A DNA stretch of 64,000 bases from Tetradesmus obliquus (taxonomy: Eukaryota; Chlorophyta; Chlorophyceae; Sphaeropleales; Scenedesmaceae): positions 1,302,001 to 1,366,000 of the forward strand of contig CP126197.1 of NCBI GenBank assembly GCA_030272155.1, given 5' to 3'. Below, in pieces: positions 24,025 through 36,678 of the stretch. The position numbers and the translations under genes are program-made. How positions within the stretch are numbered: position 1 is the stretch's first letter; every line of letters begins with the position of its first letter. The notes under the pieces are model-generated. The model was not told the origin of the DNA, did not search any database, and saw nothing but the letters and a program-made list of their open reading frames with translations.

Positions 24025-25007
24025 TGAGTCACTCGTATGAGGCGCTGCTGCAGCGGCTCTACACCGTAAAGGCCAGCGGAATGGCATGGAACTTCCGGTG
24101 CGTGAGACGATGAAGCCAGATCCGCATGCATAACCAAAGCGCCTCACAACATGGTACGTGGCAAAGTGAAACATTTTTGGGGACAATGCGCGATGCAGGT
24201 ACCAACGAACAGCGAACCCCAACCCTGCTGGTGACGTGTGACAGTAACCCTGGCTTGCTGCCGGACTTGGTACTTGCTGGATGAAACTGTACGCGACTGG
24301 GCACCTCAACTCGTTCCATTGAGTTAGAATGGAACAGCACTAGGAGCTTCAGCACGGCATGGCGCTTTTTGACAGCTTTGGGGTGGTTTGACAAGGGACC
24401 CACAGCCTGGCTGGAGTCCACAGATCGAGCTGTTGAGACTGGTCAGAGTCCACTCTGCATCAGGTTCACGAGGCTCCTCATTTTCCCACTGTGCACTAAA
24501 CGCCTTTGAGAAATACGACTCAGTTACATATAACAAGACTGCCATCTGAGGCTTTTCAGAGCGCGCTAGCTAGCTGCTGTGAGTAAATTGATCGCTGGCA
24601 CAGTGGATGCAGAACTATCTTGCAGACTAAAGCAGGCAAACCACATAAAAAAACCAGTCGCAAAGAATTGTTTTTGACCTGCTGGGGCAGCACTCCAAGT
24701 ACGGAGTAGATCCCAACTCTGCAGCCTGAGGCCTGATAAAAGGCTGTGTTTTTTGGGCGTGATCGGGGAGCTTGTTAATAAACAGCCAAGATAAAGTTGA
24801 TACTAATCGACAGAACATTGAAAACTTTGCAGGTTCAAGCGTCCCTGATTGTTGTTGCAATGCTTGAAGCATCAACCCTCACTGGTCCAGGCCACGTGTC
24901 CGTGATCAACGCGAGTTATTGAGGCTGCGCAAGGATACACAATCTAAACTAAACATACAGTTGATTCTGATCAAGGAGCACATGGCGTGACAAGGCTTTT
25001 TTCGACG
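24025..25007. other. divergent intergenic region
   Basis: Separates the starts of the chlorophyllase-like (minus) and FAD synthetase (plus) genes, so it probably carries both promoters. No other gene is recognised, although further 5' sequence of the hydrolase may lie here. Confidence 0.5.
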
Positions 25008-26027
25008 ATGAGCCACGTATCACTGCAGCAAAGGCATGCAGTCGCCTTCGATAGACACCCTGCACATGTATCCAGCACACACGATCGTGTCATCTACTCT
25101 ATCCGCAACAGCTCTCGTAGGCATTGCCGGGTAGCAGCTTTCGACGACGTTCCACCAGCAAGGTTGCAAGCGGCAGTGCCTGCAAGTTCTTCACCGGCTT
25201 TAATAGACAGGACGTTTTCTGGCAACTGGAAATCTTCATTGGAGGGTGAGAGCGCGTAGTCAAGCAACAAGCTGCTCAGCAGGGGCAGTGAAGCAAAGCA
25301 GAAGCAGCAGAAGCAGTGCAGCAGCAACAGCAGAAGAGCCACCACCACCAGCAGCAGCAGCAGCAGCAGCAGCGCTATATAACCTTGCACATACTTTTCT
25401 CCTTGCCAGTATCTGAGAAGTTTCTGCGCAAAACCTAGTGTATTCTGACCACCCGCTAGAAAGCCCAGCACAGCAGCCGTTGACCGGCCGTATTCTTGCT
25501 GGACCTGCCGCGTCTTGTGTTCTGTTCTGGTAGGCCACGACCATCCCAACCCAGCGCTCAAGCCTATAGTCTGCCTTGGCAAGTTTGATGCCCTGCACAA
25601 GGGCCATCAGTCCCTAGCAGCAGCAGCATGCGCACTAGGTGGCAGCCCTGTGCTGCTGTCCTTCAGTGGCATGGGAGCAGTGCTGGGCTGGCAGCCTCGC
25701 AAGCCACTTGTTGCTCCTTGTGACAGGCCACGCGTACTGGACCTGTGGGCTGCACAGATCTCGCAGCAGCAGCAGCAGCAGCAGCATGATGCCGGCACAT
25801 CCAGCAGCAGACATAACAGCAGCACACATGCAACACCATCAGTCACCAGCCCTTCGCAACAGCAGCAGCAGCAGCAGCAGCAGCAACAGCAGGACTTGGT
25901 TCTTGTCCGTCAGCACTACATTCCATTTGCTGCCATCCGCTCCATGAGCCCCGAAGCATTTGTGCAGCTGCTGCAGCAGGAGCTGCGAGCAGCTGGGGTG
26001 GTGGCAGGCGTCAACTACCGCTTTGGT

Positions 26028-26082
<55 letters not shown>

Positions 26083-27772
26083 TTGAACTGTGTAGTGTGT
26101 ATGGGTGTCTGAGGTCGTGTGCCAGTGCCAGCACTTGCAGCGCTGCTACCAGGCCAGAAACCACTGCTTGGCCCCAGGCCCGAAGCAACATGACACAAGC
26201 AGCAACATGCGGGTCCGGCATCAAAATCACTGGTGTGTTCTGTGCTAAACAGTACAGCCAGTGCTGTCTGCACTTTGGCAGGTGACGTGCTGTGACTAAC
26301 AATGCATGTCATGCCATGTGTGCCGCCCGCTGTGAGCTTCGAGTAATGCAACTGCAATGTTCAGGCGTAGCAGCACTGTCCGTTCAACTCTCCCCATCAC
26401 TGCACCAGCCGGTACCTGCTGTTGCTGCTTGAATATGCTTGAACAGGCTATCGTGCTGCTGGAGACAGTGCCCTGCTGCAGCAGCTGTGCGGTGCCGCTG
26501 GCCTGCCCATCCGCATAGTAGAGCTTGTTGGAGCCGCTGAGCCAGGGGCGGTGGGCGTGGTGTCATCATCCAAGGTACGCATGCAGAACCATCAGCCATC
26601 TTGCTGCATGGCAGCCATGCATCCAGCATGCAACCACAGCCATGCATCCAGCATGCACATTATGCAACAACCGGCATGCACGAGAGCGGTGGTTATTGGT
26701 CTATCTGCCAGCGAGGATGATTGCAAGAAGCAAGTTGTGCACGTACAGTCTTCTTCACACAATGTTGGAGCGTGCATCATTACCAGTGCATTCCCCCTGT
26801 TAGCGGCTAAGCCAGGGGCAGTGGGAGTGGTGTCATCATCCAAGGTGTGTGTGCAATCAAGCAGCACTTTCATGCAACGGCAGCAGCTGTCATAAGCGCA
26901 CAGCCAGCATTGTTACTGGGCAACAGCCGGCGCGGTGTGTTCATGTAAGGTGTGTGTGAAGATCAACCGGCCATCATCAAATGTTACGATGTACGCCATA
27001 GCATAGCAACACTGACATGACCCTGCGCCCCACTCGGGTGAGTGAACAAACCAGCCATTGCTCTGCAAATTAGCATCCATCAAATCTGTGCAGCCAGTGT
27101 GCTTTATACGCTAACAGCTGGCACAGACAGGAGGGTTGGGCTTCTTGGTATGCTGCTAGCTAGTGTGCGAAGGCAGGAAGCAGGAACGCTTGACTGCAGC
27201 GACGCTTGACACGCATCAGTACTATGCTCACTTCCGGTGCTGTGAGCTGATAACACTGCATGGGCTTGATGCCTTAGATCACCAGCTGATGATAACACTG
27301 CATGGCCTTGATGCCTTAGATCATCAGCTGATGATAACACTGCATGGGCTTGATGCCTTAGATCACCAGCTGATAATAACACTGCATGGCCTTGATGCCT
27401 TAGATCAGCAGTATGAGTGCAGCTGTGCGGTACCGACATGAAAGGTGAAGCCGCCTGTGAGACGCACATAGGTCAGCCGAGGCTCCTGCTCTACCTCTTT
27501 TATGCTCTGCTGCTGCTGCTGCTGCTGCTACTGCTGCCGCTTGCACTCTCTGCTGTTTTCTGCTGCTGCAGATCCGAGAGATGCTGGCGGCATGCCGCAT
27601 AGACGCTGTCAGGAAGTCTTTGGGCAGGTTGTACCGCCTAGTAGCAGCAGTACAGCTGCTGCAGCAGCAGCAGCAGCAGGGGCTGCTGTTCAGTGACACA
27701 GGTGACAGCAGCAGTAGTGCGTTCATTAAGAGTGTCGACAACAGGCCAGCACAGGCGCAGCAAACCGCTGTA

Positions 27773-27808
<36 letters not shown>

Positions 27809-28558
27809 GCCGCACGCCAGCAACTGGGCGAGTGGTTTGTGGGTGAAGAGCAGATGCTAAATCAGCACCCGGGCCCAGGAGTGTATGTCTGCAACGTGCA
27901 GCTGTACCTGGGGGCTACTGTGCATGATGACCTGCTGAACCTGCAGTCAGCTGCTGCTGCTGCTGCTGCTGGTAGAACTGACTGTGGCCACGTTTCCCTG
28001 TTTCGTGGCCTCAGCAGTGGCAGCAGCAGCAGCAGCAGCACTGATGCAGACAGGGAGCCTGTGCAGCTGCTGCAGGGGCTGCGGGTGCCTGGCAGCAGCT
28101 GCTTTGCAGCGGTCACTGCAAGCTGCCAGCACGTCATAGTCTCAGCTGATGGGTGTGTGCTGCCACCCCAATTGGCGGAGCTAGCAGCAGCTGCAGCTGG
28201 CAGCTGCCAAGGTGCCGACAGCAGCAGTAGCACTTCCCGCGGCGGTGCTGGTGCTGTTGGTGAAGGTAATGGTGGCAACATCAGTAGCACCAGCAGCAGC
28301 AGCAGCAGCGGCAGCAGCAGCAGCAGCAGCAGCAATTGTAGCATAGGAAGCGGCATCGGCGGAGGCAGTCACAGCGGCAGCAGCAGACACAACAGATGGT
28401 GCGAGCTGGAGCGTGCTGCTGCTGACCCTTGCTGCTGGGATACGGATGACAATGAAGACAGTAGGGATGATGATGGTGACAGCAGCTGGCAGGTGCTGGT
28501 GGTGCTGGATTTTGAGCGTTGCCTTCGACAGACATGCAGCCCTCCAGCTGAGGCTTGA
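25008..28558 (+). CDS. plastid-type FAD synthetase (FMN adenylyltransferase)
   Basis: Four exons, all in phase: 25008-25245, 25534-26025, 26447-26574, 27572-28558, 614 residues. The protein matches the plant RibF1/RibF2 family: CLGKFDALHKGHQSLA (nucleotide-binding G-x-F-D-x-x-H-x-G-H), LLSFSGMGAVLGWQPR, RSMSPEAFVQLLQQELRAAG, GVVAGVNYRFGYRAAGD and SSSKIREMLAACRIDAVRKS. It would adenylate FMN to FAD. Exon 1 (79 residues, rich in Ser, Arg and Ala, few acidic residues) looks like a plastid transit peptide, as in the plant enzymes. The protein is much longer than the plant forms because of poly-Q inserts inside the catalytic domain and a Ser/Ala/Gly-rich C-terminal third. Intron 2 opens with a long CAG tract; intron 3 holds an exon-tail copy and a 42-bp repeat. 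Confidence 0.9.
26802..26844 (+). repeat. copy of the FAD synthetase exon 3 tail
   Basis: Repeats the exon end encoding KPGAVGVVSSSK, with a GT donor, about 230 bp into intron 3. Confidence 0.85.
27244..27411 (+). repeat. 42-bp tandem repeat, four units
   Basis: Four near-identical 42-bp units lie in intron 3 of the FAD synthetase gene. They alternate CATGGGCTTG and CATGGCCTTG, which suggests an 84-bp dimer. No exon similarity. Confidence 0.95.
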
Positions 28559-29417
28559 AGGTAGCAGTAACATCTCTGTGTATGCTCGGCACCAGCACCT
28601 TTGACCACTTCTAGCCATGTGAGTACTCGTGATGTTGCATTCTGTGACCTGCGAGTATTTGATTCGACGGGATGGAAGGGCAGCTTATGCCTGGTTTGTG
28701 CATCAGCCGCCGGTTTCATTTGAAACCTCGTTTGTAGTATTTCGGCTCTCTCTTTAATGTATTGATGAGTACTCATACTTGCGTTGGGTACAACATGAGC
28801 CTGGCGTTGGCTCCCAAACAGGCGAGGTGTGTAACCTTTATACACCCGCGTTATACTTTGCACTGCGCAAAGAATGTGCTGTTGTAACGCTGGGACCAAC
28901 AGGAGCGTGGTACGCTAAATCAACGGATCCATCATAGTCCGGACTATGCGTGGCGAGCACGCTGGCACATTTCAGTGGTTGCTGCAGGCCCTGCAGTTGC
29001 AACTGCCAATTTGCAGCTGGAGCTTAGACTGAGCAGGAGGCTCCTCAGAGGAGGAGGAGCAGGTGATAGCTGAAACTGTAGATGAAACTGCGCCTGCAAC
29101 CTCTTACTTACGTAGATGTCTACGACAATGATTCCAAACGCCTTGTGCCATGACCCCTCGATTATGTACTCGGCGCTGCACCGGCGTCTTGCTGAGCTGG
29201 AAACGTTGGACCGTCACTTGTCACCTACGTGCAGCAACTGGCATGCCAGCTGCGTGCGGTACTTGATCCCATGCACAACTCGCATCAAGACGTTTTTGAA
29301 CTTGCTCGACAATCAGCAAAAGCTGACAAAGCACATCCTTCTTCAAACTAGACTTCCCGGAAACCCTTTTGTCGACACTCGACACCAGTCAAAGGCAGTA
29401 AACAGCGACGTACGGCG
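28559..29417. other. intergenic region and leader
   Basis: 3' region of the FAD synthetase gene followed by the leader of the small secreted protein gene. An open frame of 101 codons at 29116-29421 overlaps the next start codon in another frame and could be an upstream ORF; it shows no domain. Confidence 0.4.
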
Positions 29418-30246
29418 ATGAAGTCCACTGTCCGCTGGAAACTGTTCTTCGCCTTGCTCATCAGCCTGAGCGTGGCTGTGCTGGGCGCCAGGACCAGGCC
29501 CATGCTGGTGAGGCCACATGTGCTGCAAATATTTGCATTGATGCGCCTGCGTTTGCGCTACGCGACCTGATTATGCTCGTCAAAGCTTGCGTTTGGCTGC
29601 AAGCATGTCGTCTGTTTCACGGCATGAGTCGGCTGCGGTGCTGTCGACATCTGCGTATGGTTGTCCCTTGCCCACTGCTGCTGCTGCTGCTGCTGTGCCG
29701 CGCAGGTTACATCTGCTCCCGGCAGGAAGACACTGGCTGATTCAAACAACCTCTTCCCGCAGTACAAGTGGGATTATGGCAGGGGAAGCAACACCCTCTC
29801 CACAGGCACCACCCAGCTGCAGCAGCCCCTGCTTGATGATGCCTGGAAGCACCTGCAGGTGCGCGCCTGCATACGCAGCGGTCTACAATGTCTGCCAGGT
29901 ATTACAGCATGCTACTAGGGGTTGCAACCATGCTCTTGTGTTGTGGGTGTCCAGCCAGGCCGTGACTTTGATTGATTGCGTGGAAAGGCGTCGCCACCGA
30001 CACTTGGGGCGTCGCCATGCGCTGTAGCTGCGCTGATGTTCACGCGTCACATTGAAGCTTGCCAGCTGCCGCCAAAACTGTTTGCAGGATGAGCAATAAA
30101 CATGCCGTGTCACTTGCCTTTTTTGCTGAAATGCTGCCCCTGCTGCTGCTGCTGCTGCTGCACCGCAGGAGGACATGAACCCTGGCACAAAGATCAAGAT
30201 CCAGTGCGACGAGCAAAATCCTGCCATGTGTCCCGACAGAAAGTGA
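29418..30246 (+). CDS. small secreted protein, unrecognised
   Basis: Three exons, all phase 0: 29418-29507, 29706-29858, 30169-30246, 106 residues. Exon 1 is a signal peptide (MKSTVRWKLFFALLISLSVA), so the mature protein of about 80 residues is probably exported. The mature part contains FPQYKWDYGRGSNTLSTG and LLDDAWKHLQ and ends with two cysteines in QCDEQNPAMCPDRK. I recognise no family. It is compact, has no homopolymer runs and shows no junction copies, unlike its long neighbours. The model rests on signal peptide, splice sites and phase agreement only. Confidence 0.55.
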
Positions 30247-31096
30247 TCGGCTGCCGCTGTACACCGCTGCCAGCAGTGCTAAGCTGCTGCGGCAGCACAG
30301 GTTGCCGCAACCAGCGGCTGTCATGTATGAGATGACAGATGTGTGCCACACTTCTTGTTGCATAACAAAGGATGCTCGAGGGATGCGTCTTGTGAGCCGC
30401 ATGTGTGCGGGGTCAGATATGTACATGCTGCCTGCACCTTGTGCAGCCTGCAGGTTATGCTATGGCCTGTTGTATGTGGTTAAATGTCCTGAGCTTGTTC
30501 AAAGACAGGCCGAAACTCCCCACCTGTCTACACTTGCTGCACAGCTGCTGAAGGCTTGTGCAGAATAAAATGGTGGTTTGTCATGATATGACGCTGCTAG
30601 AGCTGCAGCTGAAGGTGGTGCTGCATTTGTTACAACGCCACAAGATTGAGGCCACGCGTGCTGAGGGGGTTACAGCTCTTCAATCATGCACTGCATACCT
30701 GCTTTTGGCTCAACAATTTGTACCTCTATGTTGACAGCAACGCATACATACTTTTGGCTTGGCCAGTTGATCGTCTATCTTGACAGCACACATACTGCCG
30801 GCAGGATGCAACCCATTGTATACGCATCTGCTGCTCTATGGTGTTTTCATGAGCCCTAACAGCCCATATGACGTCATTGTGTCACAGTGAACCAGCTTGT
30901 GTCAAGCATGTTGTGCTGCACCCTTATTGCTGCGTCACCCTTTGCCATGACGGCTGCTGCACGTTTGAGCACTGCTACATGAGCACACCTACACTTGTGC
31001 TTGGTACCATGCACTGTTTGGTTATAGCGCGTGAACGGTGCTGTGCTGCTGGAGTCATTTAGATGTTGTTCCAGCAGAGATGAGCACGCTTGTCTT
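30247..31096. other. intergenic, no gene seen
   Basis: No supported gene on either strand. The region leads into the 165-bp satellite. Confidence 0.5.
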
Positions 31097-32140
31097 GTTT
31101 AATTGTTCAGCACCGTACTCCAACCATGACAGCTGCCTCAGCAGCTTGATGTACACTTGATGCGGTACGCAACATGCCATATCACACCACAATCATTGCA
31201 TTGTCCAGGGATGTGGGCCAGGGGCAACACTGCGTGTTTCATGTGGATGTTGCTTGTTTTGTTTGATTGTCCAACACCGTACTCCTACCATGACAGCTGC
31301 CACGGCAGCTTGATGTACACTTGATGAGGTACGCAACATGCCATATCACACCACAATTAATGCATCGCCCAGACATTTTGGCCAGGGGCAATACTGCGTT
31401 TTTGATGTGGATGTTGCTTGTTTTGTTTGAATGATCAACACCGTACTCCTACCATGACAGCTGCCACGGCAGCTTGATGTACACTTGATGAGGTACGCAA
31501 CATGCCATATCACACCACAATCAATGCATCGCCCAGACATTTTGGCCAGGGGCAATACTGCGTGTTTCATGTGGATGTTGCTTGTTTTGTTTGATTGATC
31601 AACACCGTACTCCTACCATGACAGCTGCCACGGCAGCTTGATGTGTACACTTGATGAGGTACGCAACATGCCCTATCACACCACAATCATTGCATCGCCC
31701 AGACGTTTGGGCCAGGGGCAACACTGCGTGTTTCATGTGGATGTTGCTTGTTTTGTTTGATTGTCCAACACCGTGCTCCTACCGTGACAGCTGCCTCAGC
31801 AGCTTGATGTACACTTGATGCGGTACGCAATATGCCATATCACACCACAATGCATCGTTCAGACATGTGGGCCAGGGGCAACACTGCGCAATGTTGCACG
31901 CATGTGGATGTGGCTTGTTTTGTTTGATTGATCAACACCGTACTCCTACCATGACAGCTGCCACGGCAGCTTGATGTACACTTGATGTGGTACACAACAT
32001 GCCATATCACACCACAATCATTGCATCGTCCAGACATGTGGGTTAGGGGCAACACTGCGTGTTTGATGTCGATGTTGTTTTGTTTTGTTTGATTGTTCAA
32101 CAACATACTCCTACCGTGACAGCTGCCTCAGCAGCTTGAC
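31097..32140. repeat. tandem satellite, ~165-bp unit, six to seven copies
   Basis: A GTTTGATTG...CAACACCGTACTCC block recurs at 31097, 31261, 31425, 31589, 31755, 31922 and 32087, spacing 164-167 bp. Each unit also holds ATGACAGCTGCC and ATGCCATATCACACCACAAT. It has no exon similarity and no long open frame. Confidence 0.95.
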
Positions 32141-33616
32141 AAGGCACTCAACACATCACATCATACAACGTTTGCGGCACGCCTCATCAGTTTGGTTTTG
32201 GGCCAACACCATGTGGATACTTGGGTGGTGTTTTGTTCTGCTCCATCGTTCCTTGCATGCTTGTATGAGCCCGTATCACATGCTTGCATGGTGCAACAGC
32301 CTCTGCAGCCGTGGGTGGCTTGAGCTATGCTGTGTTGACGGATTTACATGTTGCCGTACTACAGGTCCGACCTGAGTACCGGCCTTGAGTTGTGCTGCGG
32401 CCGCACATATGTTGGTGGTGTGTGTTGTGACTGTCTGCAGGGAAAGCTTCAAACATTGGCAGAGGGATTGCACCCAGATGCATGTAACAATGCCATCGTG
32501 CACTCAATGTTTACAGCACCGAGGACACATGCTTTCACCGTCCAAGCTCTGGTCATGGTTGGTCACTCACTGATTACTCTATTCAACACCACGTAACCAG
32601 GTGCGTCGTGTCAGGACTTCAGGCGCTTTGCTGTGTCAAGTCGCTAGGCATCCTCTACTTCTGGTGGTGGCCTTGCATTGCACTTTGCAAATGTCTTTGC
32701 TTGACACCAAATGTAACAAGCATTCTTATGCTTACACCTCAACCATGACAATGAATATGGTTACGTCTGCGACTTGTGCCTGCCACACCACCATGGCCAG
32801 CAAGTGCAGCATGCTGCTGGAGATCAAACATATGCTGTTGCAGCAATGCTGCCTTTCCAGCTGTTGCTTGCTGTTCGTATCCAGCAGCCCAAACCATGCA
32901 CCGCCAACAGAGCCGCTGCTGCAGAGTGCAAAGGCAGCAGGACCGCAGGTGCAACCCCTGGCATGCAGCGATCTGCAAAGAGTGCTCATAGTGGCATGGT
33001 ACAGATGTGCAGATACCATTTAAACCTGGCACCAGCAGATACATGCCCGCAAACTTGATGCCAGGCTGGCTGCAACAATCACCTTGAATGATGTGCACAA
33101 TGTTATCCATGTGCCGCAGCAGCACCACATCACGACAGTTTCCCACCTTTGTGTAAGCGTGTAAGCCCACCAACACAATGCACAGTCAGTGCAATGTACG
33201 CCCAGTACCCGGGAATCGTCACAGGATCACCACCAGCTGTCGTGCAAAACACCTCTCACACCTCCTCATACACCTCACCCGCCCTGCACCAGAAAGAAAG
33301 AGAGAGGTTCTTGAGGAGAACCACTGAAAAAGCATGCAGCCTGTGCTCTGACGGTCCACTACACAGCTTGCACACAGGAGGTGCTTTGCGCTGGCAGCTT
33401 CAGGAGCAGAGCAAAGGAGACACAGCTGGGTGCATGTGACACACGTGCTTGACCACCGCTTGCTGCTGCCTGCACAACTACAGAAGTTAGGCAGGTGCCA
33501 AAAAACAGCAGCGGCGGCAGCTAGCGACACATGCACCCCAGCTGCATTGCTACATGCAGACACCATCACCCAATCCAACCCACACATTGCAGCGCTCTGT
33601 AAAGAGAGCATGCGCC
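32141..33616. other. intergenic, no gene seen
   Basis: Open frames here are short, rich in Cys, His and Leu, and lack recognisable motifs or phase-consistent splicing. The right part is downstream of the selenoprotein K gene and may include the end of its 3' UTR. Confidence 0.4.
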
Positions 33617-33694
33617 GCCTGCACTGTAAAGAGATCCACCGGGCAGCTTGCACACACAGTGCATTGAACTGCCGGCTTCATAACCAGTGCAGGC
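33617..33694 (-). promoter_or_regulatory. SECIS element (form II) in the 3' UTR of selenoprotein K
   Basis: On the minus strand this 78-nt stretch folds as a eukaryotic SECIS. The lower helix is a perfect 10-bp pairing of GCCTGCACTG with CAGTGCAGGC. An asymmetric internal loop follows. The core then has ATGA at 33681-33678 opposite GGAT at 33637-33634, allowing the U-U, G-A, A-G, N-N quartet. An upper helix (GCCGGCAG with CTGCCCGG, one bulged C) follows. The conserved AA at 33665-33664 is 12 nt after ATGA, and a five-pair ministem TGCAC/GTGCA caps it, which makes it form II. It lies about 400 nt after the in-frame UGA. Its role is to recruit SBP2 so that UGA is read as selenocysteine. Confidence 0.85.
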
Positions 33695-34083
33695 AGAAGC
33701 ATCGCTGCATGCATGTGCACACCACATGATTTTCACCTTGTGGTGTGCGCCATGCATACATGTCAGTGCTTCATACGCATGCAAGGGCAGCTGCGCGAGC
33801 TGCACCCAAAATCAATTAGAAGGCTCCAGGTGCCGAGCAAGACGCCACGTCAGCGCGCACACAGGTATAGTAATCCAGCCAGGGGATTACTCCTGCCAGC
33901 ATGCACCAGTGACGCCTCTCAGCAAAGCAGCTCCCTCCTGGAACTGGAGCCCCACGCCACACCCGTGTGTGGCACAGGCACTTGCTGCCACCAGCTTGCA
34001 CAGCAGCACAGCAGCTGTGGTGCTGCTGCGCCAAGCAGCTGCTGCTGCTGCTGCTGTGCTAGCTGGCAGCTAGGCAAGTGCCC

Positions 34084-35589
34084 TTACCGGCCTCAGCCGC
34101 CACCTCCGCAGCGAGCAGCTGCAGCAGCACGACACAAAACAAACCAGAAGCGACAATGGCAGGGCAGCAACAGCCACGCGGTGATCAGATGGTAAAACAC
34201 ATGTACACGGAATGGACAGACTGTCTAGAACAAGGCAGTGCCACAGTGACAGTACCCAGGTGCAACAATCACAAGCAGAGCGCTGCTGCCTTTGCTCAAA
34301 CTCATACATTTGTGTGCTTTTGATGCTGATACTTGCATGCAGCAAACACCACACGGCTGCAACAGTAAGGAGCTCGTCTTCTGCTGCTGCTGCTGCTGTG
34401 CACTCACTGTGGTCTGCTTGCAGGTTGTCCATGCCAACGATCCTGCCGCCCCTCCTGCCGCTGCCGCCACTGCCACCGCCTCCTCCGCGCCTGTTATTGC
34501 CGCCGCTGCCGCCGCTGCTGCGCATGCTGCTGACGGCTGAAGGGTCAAAGATGGACTGGAAGCTGCAGCAAACAGCAGCAGCAGCAGCAGCAGCAGCAGC
34601 GCAGGACTCAGCAGGCGAGTGCAGTGTGGCTGCAGGGCACGCACACTTTGAACAATTTGCGCAAGGCCAAACCCACACACATCAGAAGGGCATGCATCAG
34701 CACATGGTCACTGTCCTGCAAGCTGCTGCAGCCCTTTGCTTGGTGTGCTTGTCACTTAAGCAGAGTAGCAGCTGCTGGCGTCTGCAGCTGCGTATGCTTG
34801 CAGGACAGGGAGTGCGGCTGACAGCACATCTTGCACAAATGTGCATCTGCGCTCGTGTTGCTGTGAGCGTAGCAAGCGTCCGGGCATCACGCGTGCGAAT
34901 CAAGCACAGCTACTGTCTGCAGCTGCGTTTGCTTGCAGGACAGGGGGTACTGCTGAGCAACGCACAGCGCGTCTTGCAGGACACGTGTGTGCACAAACCG
35001 CGCCCCTGTACCTTGTTGTATCACAAGCCCCAAACGTGTTGCATAACCATAATATGTATGTATATCGCAGGTGCTGCGCCACTCACAAGATTACCAGCAG
35101 GCTGATGGCTGCCATGAACAGCTCAGCGATGATGCTGAAGCGCCAAGGGCTGCGCTTCTCCAGCACCTGGCCTGCAGGAGTCAAAAGCAGCAGCAAACAA
35201 CACAGGCAGCAGCGGTGTGAAGCAGCCAACAGCAGTTTTGTGAGTTGATAAGGTGGTGATTGAAGTGAGGGGCGTCAGCGCTGCTGAATGTGGGTTGTGC
35301 TGGATGGTTCTGGAGCTTTGCAGGCAGCAGCACTGCTCCTGTGTGCAACAGCTTCCCTGCTATTGATGCCAGGGAGCTCAGCAGCCTCGCACATGCTGCA
35401 CGCATGCGTAGCTGGCATGCAAGCACATTCCAGAGCTAATCCATTGGGCAGAACATATGCAGGCTGTGGGCTGCAAACAGGGACAGCAGCTGCAGGACCT
35501 TGGGCACTGATGGGTCTGCCTGAAGCCGCGGAGCTAAATCGTAGCGGACGAAGCGATTAAACTGGCTCACCATCTCTCACGTAGACCAT
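34084..35589 (-). CDS. SELENOK: selenoprotein K, with UGA-encoded selenocysteine
   Basis: Four exons on the minus strand, in phase: 35589-35571, 35171-35087, 34562-34408, 34118-34084, 97 residues counting Sec. It begins MVYVRDGQVLEKRSPWRF, which aligns with the start of animal and plant SelK. A hydrophobic membrane segment (IIAELFMAAISLLVIFF) follows, then a Gly/Arg-rich tail with RRGGRIVGMDNLQ. The last exon reads CGGGG-UGA-GR-UAA, so the TGA at 34095-34093 gives the family's terminal Gly-Sec-Gly-Arg, and the true stop is TAA at 34086-34084. SelK is a single-pass ER membrane protein of the ER-associated degradation machinery. An ordinary gene caller would stop at the TGA or drop the last exon. 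A SECIS element is found downstream. The introns show no junction copies. Confidence 0.92.
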
Positions 35590-36010
35590 GGCTGCGCCCT
35601 GGGGCGAGCCTTGCCCCTCCTCCCCGCTCCTTCCGACCCGGCCTGCAGAGCTTGTCTGGCGTTGAGCACTAGCCTATACTAGAGAGTAAGAACGATCGTC
35701 TCCACAAAACCGTTTCTGAGGCAAGGCGCGTAGAGTTTGGTCCTCGCGACTCAGGTGATTGCAGGGGCACGCCCAGCAAGTCTAGCAGTAGTCCTTCCCC
35801 ATAAACCTCCCCAACTTAGTGGCCATGAAACACGGCGTGCCGATTAAAAAGGAACCGATGCTCCAAAGCAGCTGGGTCCCACGGCATAACCCTGCCATAA
35901 CACAGCAGGTCACCAGATGAGCTTGATGCCAGCGTGTGCTGCCAGCAGGCCAGAGCAACCTTCACCCCTTGCCAGCTACTATTTTCATCCCAAATCGCAC
36001 CCCTCTCACA
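35590..36010. other. divergent intergenic region
   Basis: Short region between the starts of selenoprotein K (minus) and the 71-residue protein (plus); presumably carries both promoters. No further feature is recognised. Confidence 0.5.
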
Positions 36011-36607
<597 letters not shown>

Positions 36608-36621
36608 ACAGCACCCTACTG

Positions 36622-36624
<3 letters not shown>

Positions 36625-36677
<53 letters not shown>
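36625..36677 (+). repeat. (CTG)n tract, about 17 units
   Basis: Uninterrupted CTG run just after the stop codon of the 71-residue protein gene. It is complementary in sense to the CAG tract about 400 bp upstream, so one transcript could pair the two. Confidence 0.95.
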
Positions 36678-36678
<1 letters not shown>

